The notes beneath the pieces are model-generated. The model ran no database searches. It was not told where the DNA came from and saw only the letters and a program-made list of their open reading frames with translations. Positions 46,506-57,728 of a DNA stretch of 64,000 nucleotides are shown piece after piece. A program made the position numbers and the translations under genes. Positions within the stretch are counted from its first letter, which is position 1; every line of letters begins with the position of its first letter. This DNA comes from Porodaedalea pini (lineage: Eukaryota > Basidiomycota > Agaricomycetes > Hymenochaetales > Hymenochaetaceae), in the NCBI GenBank assembly GCA_002794775.1, contig NBAY01000036.1, positions 1 to 64,000 on the forward strand, in the 5' to 3' direction.

Positions 46506-47290
46506 TCAGGGTTTGAGACGCAATCGCATAGCGTACGCATCCTCTCCATCCGCATCTTCGATGCTAAATTCAGTATAGAAGCAATGAGAGGGGTGAATAA
46601 CACTCACAGTAGCTCTTCTCTACCCCTTCCTCTTCGAAGTTCAGCGTGTCTCTGTATAGTCCAATCGCCGCGCGGTTGGATTTCCGTACATGTAGGGAAA
46701 CATATGAAGCCTTGTAGATCGTAGTCATGGCGTCCTCTGAGCGGAGAAATAGCATCGAAGTGGTCAACGACATAGAAACATAGAAGCAGTTGATTCGACA
46801 AAGGCTCACGAGATTGAAGCATCAACTTTTTCGCGATCCCCAGACGGCGATATCCTCGAAGTACAGATATTGACGTGACATGCCCGTGTGGATCCTCGCT
46901 TTCTGTAAGGTCATCCTCCCTAATAGCATACCATCAATACTGCCAGCGTACTTGTCATCGGCCGTCGGCATCGTATACTTACATTTTTGCGAGAATGTAG
47001 CCAACAATTCGCCCCTTATGGTCTTCCGCCACATATGACAGACTTGGCCAGGATAGTGCATGGTACAGAACTGTCGGCGATAGAAGTGTACAGCTAGGGA
47101 GCTAAACAGAGAAACTAGAGGAGAAATTACCCACAGTATTTCATCGTGTAGTTCTCAGGAAGATTCTGCAGGTTGCACGCCTGCATACCCATGAAATCAT
47201 CGACCTGCGCTAGACAAGTCATACATCAGAACGAGCAAGACCTATGTTTTCATAGGCCGTTCGGCGCACCGTAGCCACACGAATGTTCAT
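46506..47290 (-). CDS. NAA10: N-alpha-acetyltransferase catalytic subunit Naa10 (Ard1), NatA complex
   Basis: Six exons (47270-47290, 47135-47204, 46983-47070, 46810-46919, 46608-46736, 46506-46555) sum to 156 codons, 155 aa. Naa10 with Naa15 acetylates N-termini starting with Ala, Ser, Thr or Gly after Met removal, on the ribosome. The GNAT sequence is nearly textbook: [75 protein letters not shown] (the RxxGxA acetyl-CoA loop), [20 protein letters not shown] and [12 protein letters not shown]. The first exon encodes only seven residues. The length agrees with short fungal Naa10 proteins. Confidence 0.95.
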
Positions 47291-47713
47291 CTTGGGACCT
47301 GTATTCTTCCTGGAAAGACGTTTATAGACCAGGCTGGCCTTCACAATTACAAGCTGCCAGTGAACACGATTTGCGAATGTCACATTAAGGAGGATGGTCC
47401 CACGGTTCAGAAACTCTAAATCGAGTTTCTCTATGATCCGAGTCTAAGCGCGGGTCTTTCCAACTTGAACATCCTGCGCTATGCCCAGCTCATCCTATAG
47501 ACTCCCATCAAAGGACAGTAAGACGGGAATGGCATCTTCTTCGAATCTTGGCAAGAGCTGCCCCGACGATCAGCTTGATGTGTGCACGCTGGAAAAACTC
47601 GTTTCCATCCTGAAGGGACCTAAGCATAAAACTAAAATAAGGGTGCAGGAAAGATCGAATGCGCTGAGTATGCCAAGTTATAAGATGATGTTGAACCTAA
47701 TTGCTAACTGCAC
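47291..47713. other. Divergent intergenic region
   Basis: Lies between NAA10 (-) and the F-box pseudogene (+). A frame at 47481-47723 (80 codons, Ser/Lys-rich) has no support. It may be a lost 5' exon of the F-box gene. Confidence 0.4.
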
Positions 47714-49175
47714 ATGCTTCTAAAAAGCCGACTCTCCAAAGCACTTCAGTTAAATCCATCAATCCAAACAATCCATCCAAAATGCCGTTCGCTGGTTGGA
47801 AAGCGCTCAGATCGCAGTCGACCGCATATCTCGATTCATAGCCGAAGAAATCTCATCCATCAGGGCGTACTATCATTCGTCGATGTGCAATATGCTGGGT
47901 TACAGGATCTTCCCGACGAGATTTTGCTGATGATCATGGAACGTGCCGTCTCTGCACATTGGCCGCCAACTTCTCATTCTCGCCATTGGGACGTGCCGAC
48001 GACTCTCAGTCACGTTTGCCAGCGATTTCGCCTCGTCACCCTTGCTTCGCCTCACTTTGGTCACATCTCACATCAATGGACGGTATTGTCAAAACACGTA
48101 TATTCCTCGAGCGCAGCAAAGAGCACGAACTCGACATTCATTTGATTGATAAAGCTCTCGACCAAAAACACTATTCACCGGAGAGCTTCCTGGGAGTTAT
48201 GCTTGAACACCGCCTTAGATGGAAGTCGTTCGAGGTTCAGCTGGAGACTAATGACGATAACGAGATGCGGGTGTTCCTGACATCTATCACATCTGTGTGT
48301 GGTAACCAAACGGTTCCTTCTCTCCGGACTCTCGTGCTGAATTCCAGGTCTCGTTGGTCAGACATTGACGACCCAGAGTTCGACATACACTTCTATGCGA
48401 ACTGGACATCACCGAAGCTCGAGGTCATCGTTATCCAGAAATTTGTTCCTCGCCAAGGCCCAATATTTTTTCGTCCACTAGAAGCTCGCGAATTCATATA
48501 CAATGAGCAAGAATTGGACAGGGATCCATTTGACATCAGTATCTTATTGGACATACTGCGTTTTCAGCCTTGTCTCAGGAGGCTGAAGATCCAAATAACC
48601 GACGGGGAGTTTTCTTTGATCGAAATGGAGGAACCTGTTGAGCTACGAGACCTGTCGTTTCTGGAACTCAACGTCACGATCCATTCCTACAAACAGGAAC
48701 TGGATCTAGAAGTCATCGGTTTATTCATGGCGTCCATGTCATTCCCGAACGTCACTGAATTCGAAGTCTTCATTGGCGTCAGGGTATGGGAGACATCCGT
48801 AACTTGCTGCACTGTATATTTCACGATCCCAATTCATTCAACAGAGTCGAAGCATTGAGCCTCTCTATCACGCGCTACGGAAACGATTTGTATTGCGGTT
48901 TCGATGAGATTCTTAGACTACCAAGCCTCTCTCATTCATCCATAGAGATCAATGGCTTACAGGATATTTGGTTCTTAGAGGGAGACACTATCCCTTCACT
49001 CTGTTCTCTGCGGTTGTCGGGGTGTGAGGGATTCCAAAGATTGAATCTCACGGACGTACTGAGACGTCTTGAACTAGACAATTTTCGACGGTTGGAAGTG
49101 ATAAATTGTCCTTCGTTTCATAGAGAGGGCGCCGAAAAGCTGCTTCCATGCTCGAAGATAGTCTGGACAGACTGA
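47714..49175 (+). pseudogene. F-box protein gene with frameshifts
   Basis: An F-box core, LQDLPDEILLMIMERAV, followed by LSHVCQRFRLVTLASPH, is the normal start of an Agaricomycete F-box protein, which presents substrates to SCF ubiquitin ligases. The following leucine-rich region continues in other frames: after SPHF the frame shifts near 48055 (a base is missing before TTTGG), and again near 48785 before MGDIRNLLHCIFHDP. Joined, the body would have VPSLRTLVLNS, ILRFQPCLRRLKIQI, LRDLSFLELNV and a final LEVINCPSFHREGAEKLL. An upstream coiled part (about 47805-47870) is also out of frame with the F-box. With two or three single-base breaks, it is probably inactive unless these are sequence errors. 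Confidence 0.65.
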
Positions 49176-49417
49176 TTTGGACTTCATATATGTAGACAAA
49201 CGGTCTATTCCCTAGGTTGAAAAGGAGAAAAACAGATATTTAAGCTACACATCGGCTGTGCGTAACATGAAGGGCGTAGAAGTTGAAACAGAAGTATGTA
49301 CATAAAATACAAAATGGCATATGCAGATATGTTGCAACAACATCAAGATGCGATAGACAGACAGCCAATCATTACCGAGATACATCCACCGTACAATAAA
49401 TAAAGTCTGCCCAAAAC

Positions 49418-52400
49418 TCAATGCCTGTCCTGAACATGGTTGCGACCGTTTACAGCAGAGCTGCCAGTCAAACTTCCGGTTCTGTCACGCGCAGATGATG
49501 AACCGGCGCTGCGAAAGAACAACGCGCTCGCGTAGTGCTCGGCAACGGTTAAGGTGTTTTTCAGACTTCGTCTTACGCTTCTTCCACGATTATCTGCCAT
49601 CGCGTCCTCCTGGATGATGCCCGCCGACGCGCTTGAACCTGCCAAGGCGGAGTGAACGGACTCTTGCAGCTCTCTCGTCGTCGGAGACGAAGAAAGGTAG
49701 GGGATCGGGGATGACGGGTCGTGATGTTCGCGATGATTTGGAATAGGACGAACCAAAGATCCAGAGTCACGCTCAGCTCCGCGACGAAGTGCGTTAGATG
49801 TATCGACAAGAACGGCGGATCGCTCTCTTGGCATGCCAGCCTCACCATGCAAAACAGTATCCGACCCATTAAGGCTGAGGAACTCATTCTTCAAGCGGGC
49901 AATTTCTCCATTCGTCGAGGAAGACGAACTTTCCGAATGCCATGCAGCTTGCTGCATCGTGTTTGGGCCTGGTCCAACAATGCCACTACTTCCCCTACCG
50001 TGCCCAATCTCTGCGTATACAAGGTCCGGAGTATAGGCGCCTTCACGTGTTGTCGACGCAGCATCAGATGAGGAAGGACCGCCTGACGCGTAGTTGCGGA
50101 AGAAACCCGCGCCGTTCGAGGCAGAGGTGTTGTTCGTCACAGAGCTGCGCGCGGAACGATTGGACGCCTCATCACTTGCGTTTGAGTTGGCACGATTGAA
50201 TGTGGGAACCGAGAAAGCATTCTGTCGAGATGCATACGGTGTGATTCGCGGTGACGGAGTCGGTGCCTCCACAATGAGGTCCTGTCCGAAGACGTGCATC
50301 CTGGAGCCACTTGGTCCCGAAGGGTTACTGTTCGAAGAGGGCTGGACTGTTGGACTCGGCGTAGTGGCAACCGAGCTCGGATTAGTGTCTTCGACGATTA
50401 GAGGCACAGGATCAGGTGTTTCTGTTCTATCGACTATCGTGCGAGCTGCCCGACCGCGGATAGTTGTCACAGTTGACGAAAGAAGGCCTGTGCGTCCGAA
50501 GTCATTGTCATCAAAAACCTCTTCGGGTGCAATGACGATGCCGGCCGTCGATGGTCTCCAGTCCTGCTCACGAGCGTAGGGAATCCTAGGCGTCTCGACA
50601 GTATCAGAACCTATAGTGCGATCATTCCTCTCCTCACCAGAGCTGGGGAACTCATCATCCTCTTCAGCATCATAGTCTGTGTCGTTATCTCCTGTGTCCA
50701 CCTCTGCCTGGACATGCGCCATGAGTTCGGCTAGGTATAGTCGCAGATTATCTACCCCTTTCCCTGAGTAAACGCAAAACGCTGCTCGCTGGTTTGTATT
50801 AAATTCCTATAACGGAGCGGTGTAAGTACCATGGAAGCCATATTCAGATAATAGCATCTACCCTTGGTGGAGAACGACAAAACTGCTGCAATTCCGCTCT
50901 CCTGAATGCTGGTATGCCAGTCAGGCTGAGATGAGTGAGCTTCGTCAATCGTTGCAGTAAGAAGTGGATCGCTAAGACTGTGATGTGTTCACAATATGAA
51001 AGATGAATTCTTTCCAGAGTCGAATGGCGATCCGCAAGCGAGAAGATGGCTTGGTCTGTGAGGTTTGTCACGCGTACGAGTCCAATACGACGCAACTTCG
51101 GGAGGCCAGAAAGTTCAAAGACAGACATGTCCGTAAGCAATGGACAGCCTTGGCAAAAATTAATTTGCGTTCCTTGAAGGACATAAAAAGGAACTTACAT
51201 GCAAGATCAATATATCGCAAGCGAGTGCAAGAGCGCGCCAATGTGCGTACAGATCTGTCTGTAATCGCAGACGCGTGCCCGAGGTGCAAGTAATGCAAGT
51301 GCTTTCCAAGCTTGCAAATACTTTCGACGGCAGCGTCCGTCAATTGAGAGCATCTGGCGAGGTACAAGTTCCTGATTTTGGGTGCATTCGCTATGATACC
51401 CGCGACAGCTTCATCGGTGATTAACGCACAAGCGGTCAAATCCAGCATACGTAAGTGCTCGCATGGGCGAGTGAGTCGCAGTGGTGGGAGTACGTCGTTC
51501 GGGATTGGCATCGAATTGGGGAAAGGTTGAACAGACATCTGGGTCTCAGCGGGAATCGTTTGGGGATTGGCCGGAAATGCCAAATCAGTCAAGTCGGCAC
51601 ACTGCGCGAGTCGGAAATCTCGAAGGTGTGTGAGATGGGTCCAAAGGTCACGAATGGCCTCATCCGTGACCTTAGGACATCCGTGCAAGTCGATTTCGAG
51701 CAGGAGTGGGCATTGCTTTGCGAGCGCCGAGACTGCTCGGTCGGTGATTTCCTTGACGTTGCTGAGTTTGATACGTCGAAGCAAGGGACAGTGAGCCGCA
51801 ATCGCGAGCACTCCCTCATCCGTGATATTCTTGCATCCACCAAGATTCAGACCCTGCAGTTTCGTGGCGGACTGGGCGAGTGCAACAATGGACCTGTCCG
51901 TGCACGAAGTGATGTTGGTCAAATCAAGGGCCACCAAGTTGGGGCATAAAGGCAGAACGCGCGAGAGCACTTCATCGGAGAGCTCGACGCAGTTTACGAG
52001 CGTCAGCCGTTCGAGCTTCGAGCACTTCGTAAGGCGGATGAAAAGCGAGTCCGTGAGGTCTCTGCAGAGATAGATGAAGTTGAGCCTGCGCACGAAGCGG
52101 GCATAATCGAAAGCCTTGTCATCCGATCCGATGACCTGAAGCATCTGCACAAAGCGGGAGAGGTCTGAGAAGCTGGGACGATACCATAGCAGCTCAACGG
52201 CGCACTCGCACCACGCCCGAGAAACGAGAAGAGAGCTGTACAGGTCCCGCGATGAGTGAATTTGCCGCAGAATGTGAATGAGAATCTCGGGTGGTAAGTG
52301 AGACGCTGGAGAATGGGGAGGCGTCTGTGGACGGCATCCTCGTGTGGACGAGGACCACTGGGCGGGTGTGACATCCTTCGGATAGTAGGGATACAATGAC

Positions 52401-52609
52401 ATAGGCATGTCTTTGATGATCTCGTCGTCGTCGTTGTCTGACAACGAAGTTGTCGAGTTATTCGGTGAGTTTGCATACATCGTTGTTGTCGTTGCTGTTG
52501 AAGACGCTGAGGAGCGTTCCGACGGCGTGTCCCTCCAGATTTGGATGGCAAGACCTTTTGCCGAGTGGCGTGCCCTATGGCCAGCGATTATTGCAATTGT
52601 CTCCTTCAC
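49418..52609 (-). CDS. GRR1: SCF ubiquitin ligase F-box/LRR protein GRR1, 1028 aa
   Basis: Three exons (51199-52609, 50862-51148, 49418-50806) sum to 1029 codons. Grr1 recruits substrates such as G1 cyclins and nutrient-signalling proteins to SCF. The F-box starts at about residue 104 (HLPPEILIHILRQIHSSRDL, LLVSRAWCECAVELLW). At least ten leucine-rich repeats of the cysteine-containing type follow (LERLTLVNCVELSDEVL, LQGLNLGGCKNITDEGV, LLEIDLHGCPKVTDEAI, LRMLDLTACALITDEAV, IRNLYLARCSQLTDAAV), then LLTDMSVFELSGLPKLRRIG. After the repeats comes EFNTNQRAAFCVYSGKGV, a Grr1 landmark, and a long Ser/Thr-rich tail of about 430 residues. The start at 52609 is the first Met; MYANSPNN further in is an alternative. 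Confidence 0.93.
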
Positions 52610-52705
52610 TCAACGTCAGACTACATACACGGCTACTACTTCACACACAGCTGCTATTCGTTGGCAAGTCTATGACGAGCTCTGATGCTATAGAGTTTCT
52701 TTGAA

Positions 52706-53053
52706 ATGCCGTCGTCGTCTGTATCGTCGTCGGGTGAAAAACGGTCTTATGCAAGCGTTCCCCTCTCTCCTCCCGCTTCATCCGACGGCCGCATACCAGT
52801 CACACCGGCCGTCCTCAGGAGCATATTCGCATCGTCGCGCACTGCGATGGAGGAGCGCTCCATATCTCGCATCGCATTCTTTAGGTGAGTAGGATTAACC
52901 TCTATTGTACTCATATCTCATCATTGATCCTCCTTCTTATTCTTACGTCCGAAAAGATTTGCTGGCTTCGTGCTGAGTTGTATCGGCATCAGCCTTGTTG
53001 CATGGCGAGGCCGTGGTGTCAAGGCCGGTGCAGGAATCCTGGGGGTCGTTTAA
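52706..53053 (+). CDS. Small single-pass membrane protein, 91 aa
   Basis: Two exons (52706-52884, 52957-53053) with a clean GT-AG intron sum to 92 codons. The N-terminal half is Ser/Pro-rich (SSSGEKRSYASVPLSPPASS), then TPAVLRSIFASSRTAMEERS, followed by one hydrophobic segment, FAGFVLSCIGISLVAWRG, and a short Gly-rich end (VKAGAGILGVV). It has no recognised domain. It is divergent from GRR1, with under 100 bp between the start codons, so the two may share a promoter. I infer a small organelle or ER membrane protein; the function is unknown. Confidence 0.65.
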
Positions 53054-53702
53054 TGTCAGTCTCGGAGGTGGAATGTGTGTATACTATGATATCCATTATT
53101 TTTAAGAGTAACACCAGTACTGCCTCTTCAAACTCTGAATTCTCAATGCCTGGAGATTTCATATTCAGGGGCTGTACTAAACTCCTTTCCCTCAGGATCT
53201 AATAGTCAACTGGAAGTACCTTGACTCTTTCGATGTATTCAGAGTCCTTATATATCTGGCTCAAGCACTGTCCGAAGCACCCCGCATAATTACACGGCTC
53301 GTTGAGTGGCCACATTACGCGTGTTTATAGTCTGAAATCAGTCGTTGTGACATTAAAGGTCTCAGCCTTGAGCCCATTTAAGGCTGCTTTGGCGAACGGG
53401 TAGAGCTCATATTCGGCCATTTGTGGGACCTATTTCCTTCACAAATCTGGAAGATATATCATCATGTTCAAATAGCTAGTTCATAATATTCGGAGGAATA
53501 ATATATTCAACCAATGTTAATGCCGGTCTGCGTGAGACTGGGTGGGGGAATTTGAGAAGTGCTGCACGTGATTTGACGTTTATAAGTTTTGCACTACTCT
53601 GCACTATACACACTACTAGAGACGAAGAAAGAAAAAGAAAGGGAGAAAAGGAGGGAAGCGTGGAGTTAATATGATGATGCCCATGTCAAGGCACGTAAAT
53701 TG
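53054..53702. other. Intergenic, no gene seen
   Basis: AT-rich spacer between convergent genes. A purine-rich run (GAAGAAAGAAAAAGAAAGGG) lies at about 53625. No repeat ends or RNA gene recognised. Confidence 0.5.
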
Positions 53703-54338
53703 TTAATAGCTATGTAGATAGCGACGACGTATGGGAGGACGTGTTACCCGTATGTACCATTCAAAAGGAAAAAGAGAAATGATGTCCTCTGTTTCAAAAA
53801 GGTTGTCATAAAGGAAGTCATATGGATTAATTTCTTCAAAAAAAGAGGGGAGGTATGTGTATGTAATGTTATGCATAGAGTCATAGTTCAATATGGAAAT
53901 GGCCGGCGAACGGCGAGCGTAAAATGCAAGTTCAGTCTCAAGCGCCTCAGCAGGCTGGAAAGGTGGGGCCTGGGGGTTGAGAGTAGACATGATGGCGATT
54001 TGTCGGTTCCATTCGGCCGACGAATAAATGAGGCGTGTGTGTTCCGGATGGGTGGGGGGTGGAACCTGAGTGGTGACCCCGGGTGATGTGATGATCTCGA
54101 CAGACGAGGCTGGCGAGGACGTAACTGCGGATTTCTCAACCACGGCAGGAGGCGTGGGCAAGGACGATGAAGGATGGGCCGATCTGCGACGTCTGTGGCG
54201 GCGACGACAGGGCGGGGCACGATAAAATGTAATAGGTCGACACAGAGGCATCGACAACGAGGATCGGAGAGACAAGACCGCAGAAAGGATGCGGTCAAGT
54301 ACGCGATTAAAGCGGATAAGAGTTCTGCGTTGATGCAT
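53703..54338 (-). CDS. Hypothetical protein, 211 aa, lineage-specific
   Basis: A single open exon. The N-terminal part is very basic (CRRRHRRRRSAH), the centre is Pro/Ser-rich, and the C-terminal part is rich in aromatic and acidic residues (PSFFEEINPYDFLYDNLFE, FPFEWYIRVTRP). I recognise no domain. The composition is that of many Agaricomycete-specific single-exon genes. It is divergent from the cyclophilin gene with about 300 bp between starts. A chance frame cannot be excluded, although 211 codons without introns in this orientation is long. Confidence 0.45.
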   Translation of the reverse strand: MHQRRTLIRFNRVLDRILSAVLSLRSSLSMPLCRPITFYRAPPCRRRHRRRRSAHPSSSLPTPPAVVEKSAVTSSPASSVEIITSPGVTTQVPPPTHPEHTRLIYSSAEWNRQIAIMSTLNPQAPPFQPAEALETELAFYARRSPAISILNYDSMHNITYTYLPSFFEEINPYDFLYDNLFETEDIISLFPFEWYIRVTRPPIRRRYLHSY

Positions 54339-54634
54339 GGAGGGATCGCTCGTCGTCGACGGGATGAGGTCTCAGAGCAACTTTCCCACGATAGGGATGA
54401 TGGGAGTAAGAGAGTAAGTGATTTGACGCGTGCCGCGTACGTTGAGCTTCACCAGCATCCTTGGTTCCTTGAGCTTGCTCTATAACCTTGACAGTACTAG
54501 TGACAGTATCGCGCTTACCCCCGCATTTACGTCGGGCCTGATTTGCTTACTCGGGAATATTCTCTGTCTCAGTCGTATTCAAATATAGGTACGAGTTGCA
54601 CCCCTTCAATCCGCTTCCAGCGCTTCAGACTTGT

Positions 54635-56159
54635 ATGTCTGTCTTACTGGAGACGTCGTTGGGAGACATCGTCATAGACTTGGAGGTCGAGGCATGCCCG
54701 CGAACATGCGAGAACTTCCTTAAACTGTGCAAAGTGTACTATTACAATCTGAATGCTTTCTTCAACGGTAGGTTCTTTGATTGCTGCATCAATCGCATGC
54801 CTATGAACTGACAAAATAAGCAGTGTCAAAAGACTTCCTCGCTCAGGCTGGTGACCCGACCGCGACAGGAGCTGGTGGCGAGTCTGTATGGTCGCTTATT
54901 GCATCGCAGCAGGGCAAGTCGGGTGTACAGCGATACTTCGTGCCTGAGATCATTCCACACTTCAAGCACACGCACAAGGGCACGGTCTCTATGGCAGTTG
55001 CGCCAGCGCTCGAAGGGCAACAGGGCGGCTGTGGAAGTCAGTTCTTCGTCACGTTGACGGACAAAATCGACTATTTGGATGGCAAGCATGCGGTATTCGG
55101 GCATGTTGTTGAGGGCCTTGACACGCTCGACAAGCTCAATGATGTCTTTACAGACCAAGATGGAAGGCCCTTGAAAGACGTGCGGATACGGCACGTTGAG
55201 ATCCTTGGTGAGTGTTTTGAGTCATTCGAACTTGAAACCTGACTAATAGTGTGGAAAGACGATCCATTCGATGATCCAGCTGGACTTGTTGTTCCAGACT
55301 CTCCGCCCACCAAACCTCCAGACAACTCGACCCGTATTGCTGAAGACGAAGACCCACTTGAGACGCTTCCTGAGGAAGAAGAGGAGAAGGAGCGCCGGAA
55401 GAAAGCAGCTGCGGCGTCCGCTCTGACGCTCGAGATGGTCGGCGACCTGCCGTTCGCGAACGTCAGACCTCCCGAAAACGTGCTCTTCGTGTGCAAACTC
55501 AACCAGGTGACACGGGACGAAGACCTCGAACTCATTTTTTCGCGGTTCGGGCAGATCATGAGCTGTCAGGTCATACGGGACAAGCAGACGGGCGATTCTT
55601 TACAATATGCTTTCATCGAATTTGACAAGCGCGAAGATGCTGAGCAGGTCTGTACCGTTTCCCTGCAACTATAACTCTAACTCATGTGTATGTCTAGGCG
55701 TACTTCAAAATGCAGAACGTTCTGATTGACGACCGGCGCATCTGGGTTGACTTGTGCGTAGCCGGTTTCTTTTCATCAAAGGCCAGTCTTGATATTTAAC
55801 TGTGCTGCAGCTCCCAATCCGTTGCAAAAATCAACACCCACTGGTCAAATGACGTCAAGACCGGGCCACGCCTCGGGCGCGGAGGGAAAGACAGAGGTGG
55901 CTTTGCCGGGCGCGATGACCTCGAAGCCACGCGACGCTATCGCGTTGCTGATGACGCAGACCGTAGGGACAAGTATAGCATGGTATTTGATGTGGGTGAT
56001 ACGGGGCATAGGCGCAAGCGCCGAAGTCGCAGTCCACGAAGGGATGATCACAACGAGCGAAGACGGAGATCGCCTCCGCGAGAACGTGAGCGACATGATG
56101 ACCGTGATCATCGCCGGCGTCGTTCGAGGAGCGGAGACCGCCATGAAAGACGACGATGA
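54635..56159 (+). CDS. Cyclophilin-RRM peptidyl-prolyl isomerase, PPIL4 type, 436 aa
   Basis: Five exons (54635-54767, 54824-55207, 55259-55647, 55698-55753, 55811-56159) sum to 437 codons. Residues 1-170 are a cyclophilin-type isomerase domain ([78 protein letters not shown]). A charged linker follows ([13 protein letters not shown]). Residues about 245-320 are an RNA-recognition motif ([34 protein letters not shown]). The tail is Arg/Ser-rich ([13 protein letters not shown]) and ends RHERRR. This architecture is that of spliceosome-associated PPIL4/Cyp6 proteins of the nucleus. Residues diverge slightly from human-type cyclophilins around the substrate groove, as usual for this subfamily. 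Confidence 0.93.
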
Positions 56160-56276
56160 CGGTCTCTTATCTACATTTTTGTTTATTGCATCCTTTTCTG
56201 ATTATACAAAAACGATTGGCATTGTTCAACCGAATTCCCTTTACATTCGACAGAAGCGGATACAAAATGCGAATGA

Positions 56277-57728
56277 TTAAGTAACAACCGGGGCAAATCC
56301 AACTTGCAAATTTCCGACATCAAATTCTGCGAAGTCATAAATTAGCCGAAGCACGCGGACTACAAATGGAATTACCCACCGGTATACACATTACGAAGGA
56401 AAACGTCGCCGAGAATCCACATTCCTATCAGTGCGAGGTTAGATCAATGTGAATAAAATAAAATAATAATAATACTAACCGATGTCATCACCCATGATAC
56501 CACCGACGCAAGCATTCGAACCTGCAGACACCTCTCCAAAGTTGAAAGTGTCCGCCGAAAGCGTAAAGGCCTTTCCACCGAGAGTAACGCTAACATCGGT
56601 CGGAATAGCATTACAGGGTACAGTAAAGAAGCCCTCGCCAACCGTGCGGCTCGCGTCCGCAGAGCCAGGGATAGCCGCGTAGATCGCCTCTGCGCTGGCA
56701 GTATCCGTGATGAAGAGCGTGGTGCCGGTATCAACGATCGCGTCCTGGGCACTCGTAACGACTGCAGTGTTGCCGACGGTCACACCGCTCGCAGATATCT
56801 CCCAGAATGCCGGAGTCGTGATGAGCGGAGTGAACGTGAGGCTGCCGGTGAACGCGGTCGTGTCCGTCCCACCCAGGAAGAGCTCGCCTCCATTGTCAAG
56901 TAAGGTGAAACCAAAGACAGGAGACGTTGTCTGTCCCTGTGCGACAAATGTCTGGAAGACAGGCGGGCTGTCCGAGTTGGAGATAGCCTGGAAAGCCATG
57001 CCCATCAGCCCGTCCGGTGGGGATACGTCGAGCGCGAAACCAGCAGAGTATTGTGAGGCCGCAACGACGGCTTGGCCTGTCGCTGTCAGTCCAGCAATGG
57101 AGACGGTGTCGTGGAAGACCTCTCCAGAGACGGTTGAGCCATCACCGAACTCAATAGAGAATGTTTCGTTCTGGTCGACGGCCGTGCTGCTCGCTGCCGT
57201 GTTGTAGATTTTATGTCCAGCGCAGTTCGCGTCTGTGCACGCTGTTCCCGGGAGGAAGAGATCACTGGAGCCGGTATCGAAGTCCACTAATATGTTCCGT
57301 TCTTATCAATGAAATAATGAATTAGAAGGCGGAAGAGGTTGCACCTGTAAATGTGTTGGCAGGGGTACCAACGGAAATAGCACCCTGCCAGAGCTCGCCG
57401 TCGAAGTCGTCAGTCAATGGATCCGAGCCTGTCTTGCGCTTCTTCAAGAGACTGCCATTATCGTTCGGATGTGGCGAGCCGGTGTTGTCCTGGAAGTTGG
57501 CGAACCCTCTCGCAATCTTTCTGTGGTGGATTTAACACGCATCGAATGTCACGAGAGTCACACGCACGCTTTCACGTTGTCCAGGTGCAACTTGAGACCA
57601 TTGATGTCCGCGACTCCGTCCTTGGTGAACGATCGTCTTGCCAATGGAATCTTCGTCACAGGTGCCGGCGTCGGCGAGGATGCGATCAAGAGCGGGAACA
57701 AAACTAGAGACGCAAGTTTTAGATGCAT
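56277..57728 (-). CDS. Secreted aspartic protease (A1, polyporopepsin-like), 412 aa
   Basis: Five exons (57568-57728, 57345-57520, 56480-57286, 56380-56424, 56277-56326) sum to 413 codons. It has an N-terminal signal peptide (MHLKLASLVLFPLLIASSP), a propeptide, then LWQGAISVGTPANTFTVDFD. The catalytic aspartates are at about D116 (DTGSSD) and D298 (IVDTGTTLF). The flap region (FGDGSTVSGEVFHDTV) and the C-terminal WILGDVFLRNVYT, then LQVGFAPVV, are all normal. This is an intact, secreted acid endopeptidase expected in extracellular protein digestion. It is convergent with the cyclophilin gene, the two stop codons being about 117 bp apart. Confidence 0.92.

Noticed and set aside
50094..50579. 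161-codon + strand frame
   Set aside because: Antisense to the Ser-rich tail exon of GRR1.
55071..55559. 162-codon - strand frame
   Set aside because: Antisense to the cyclophilin-RRM gene exons, Ser-rich as expected for a shadow frame.
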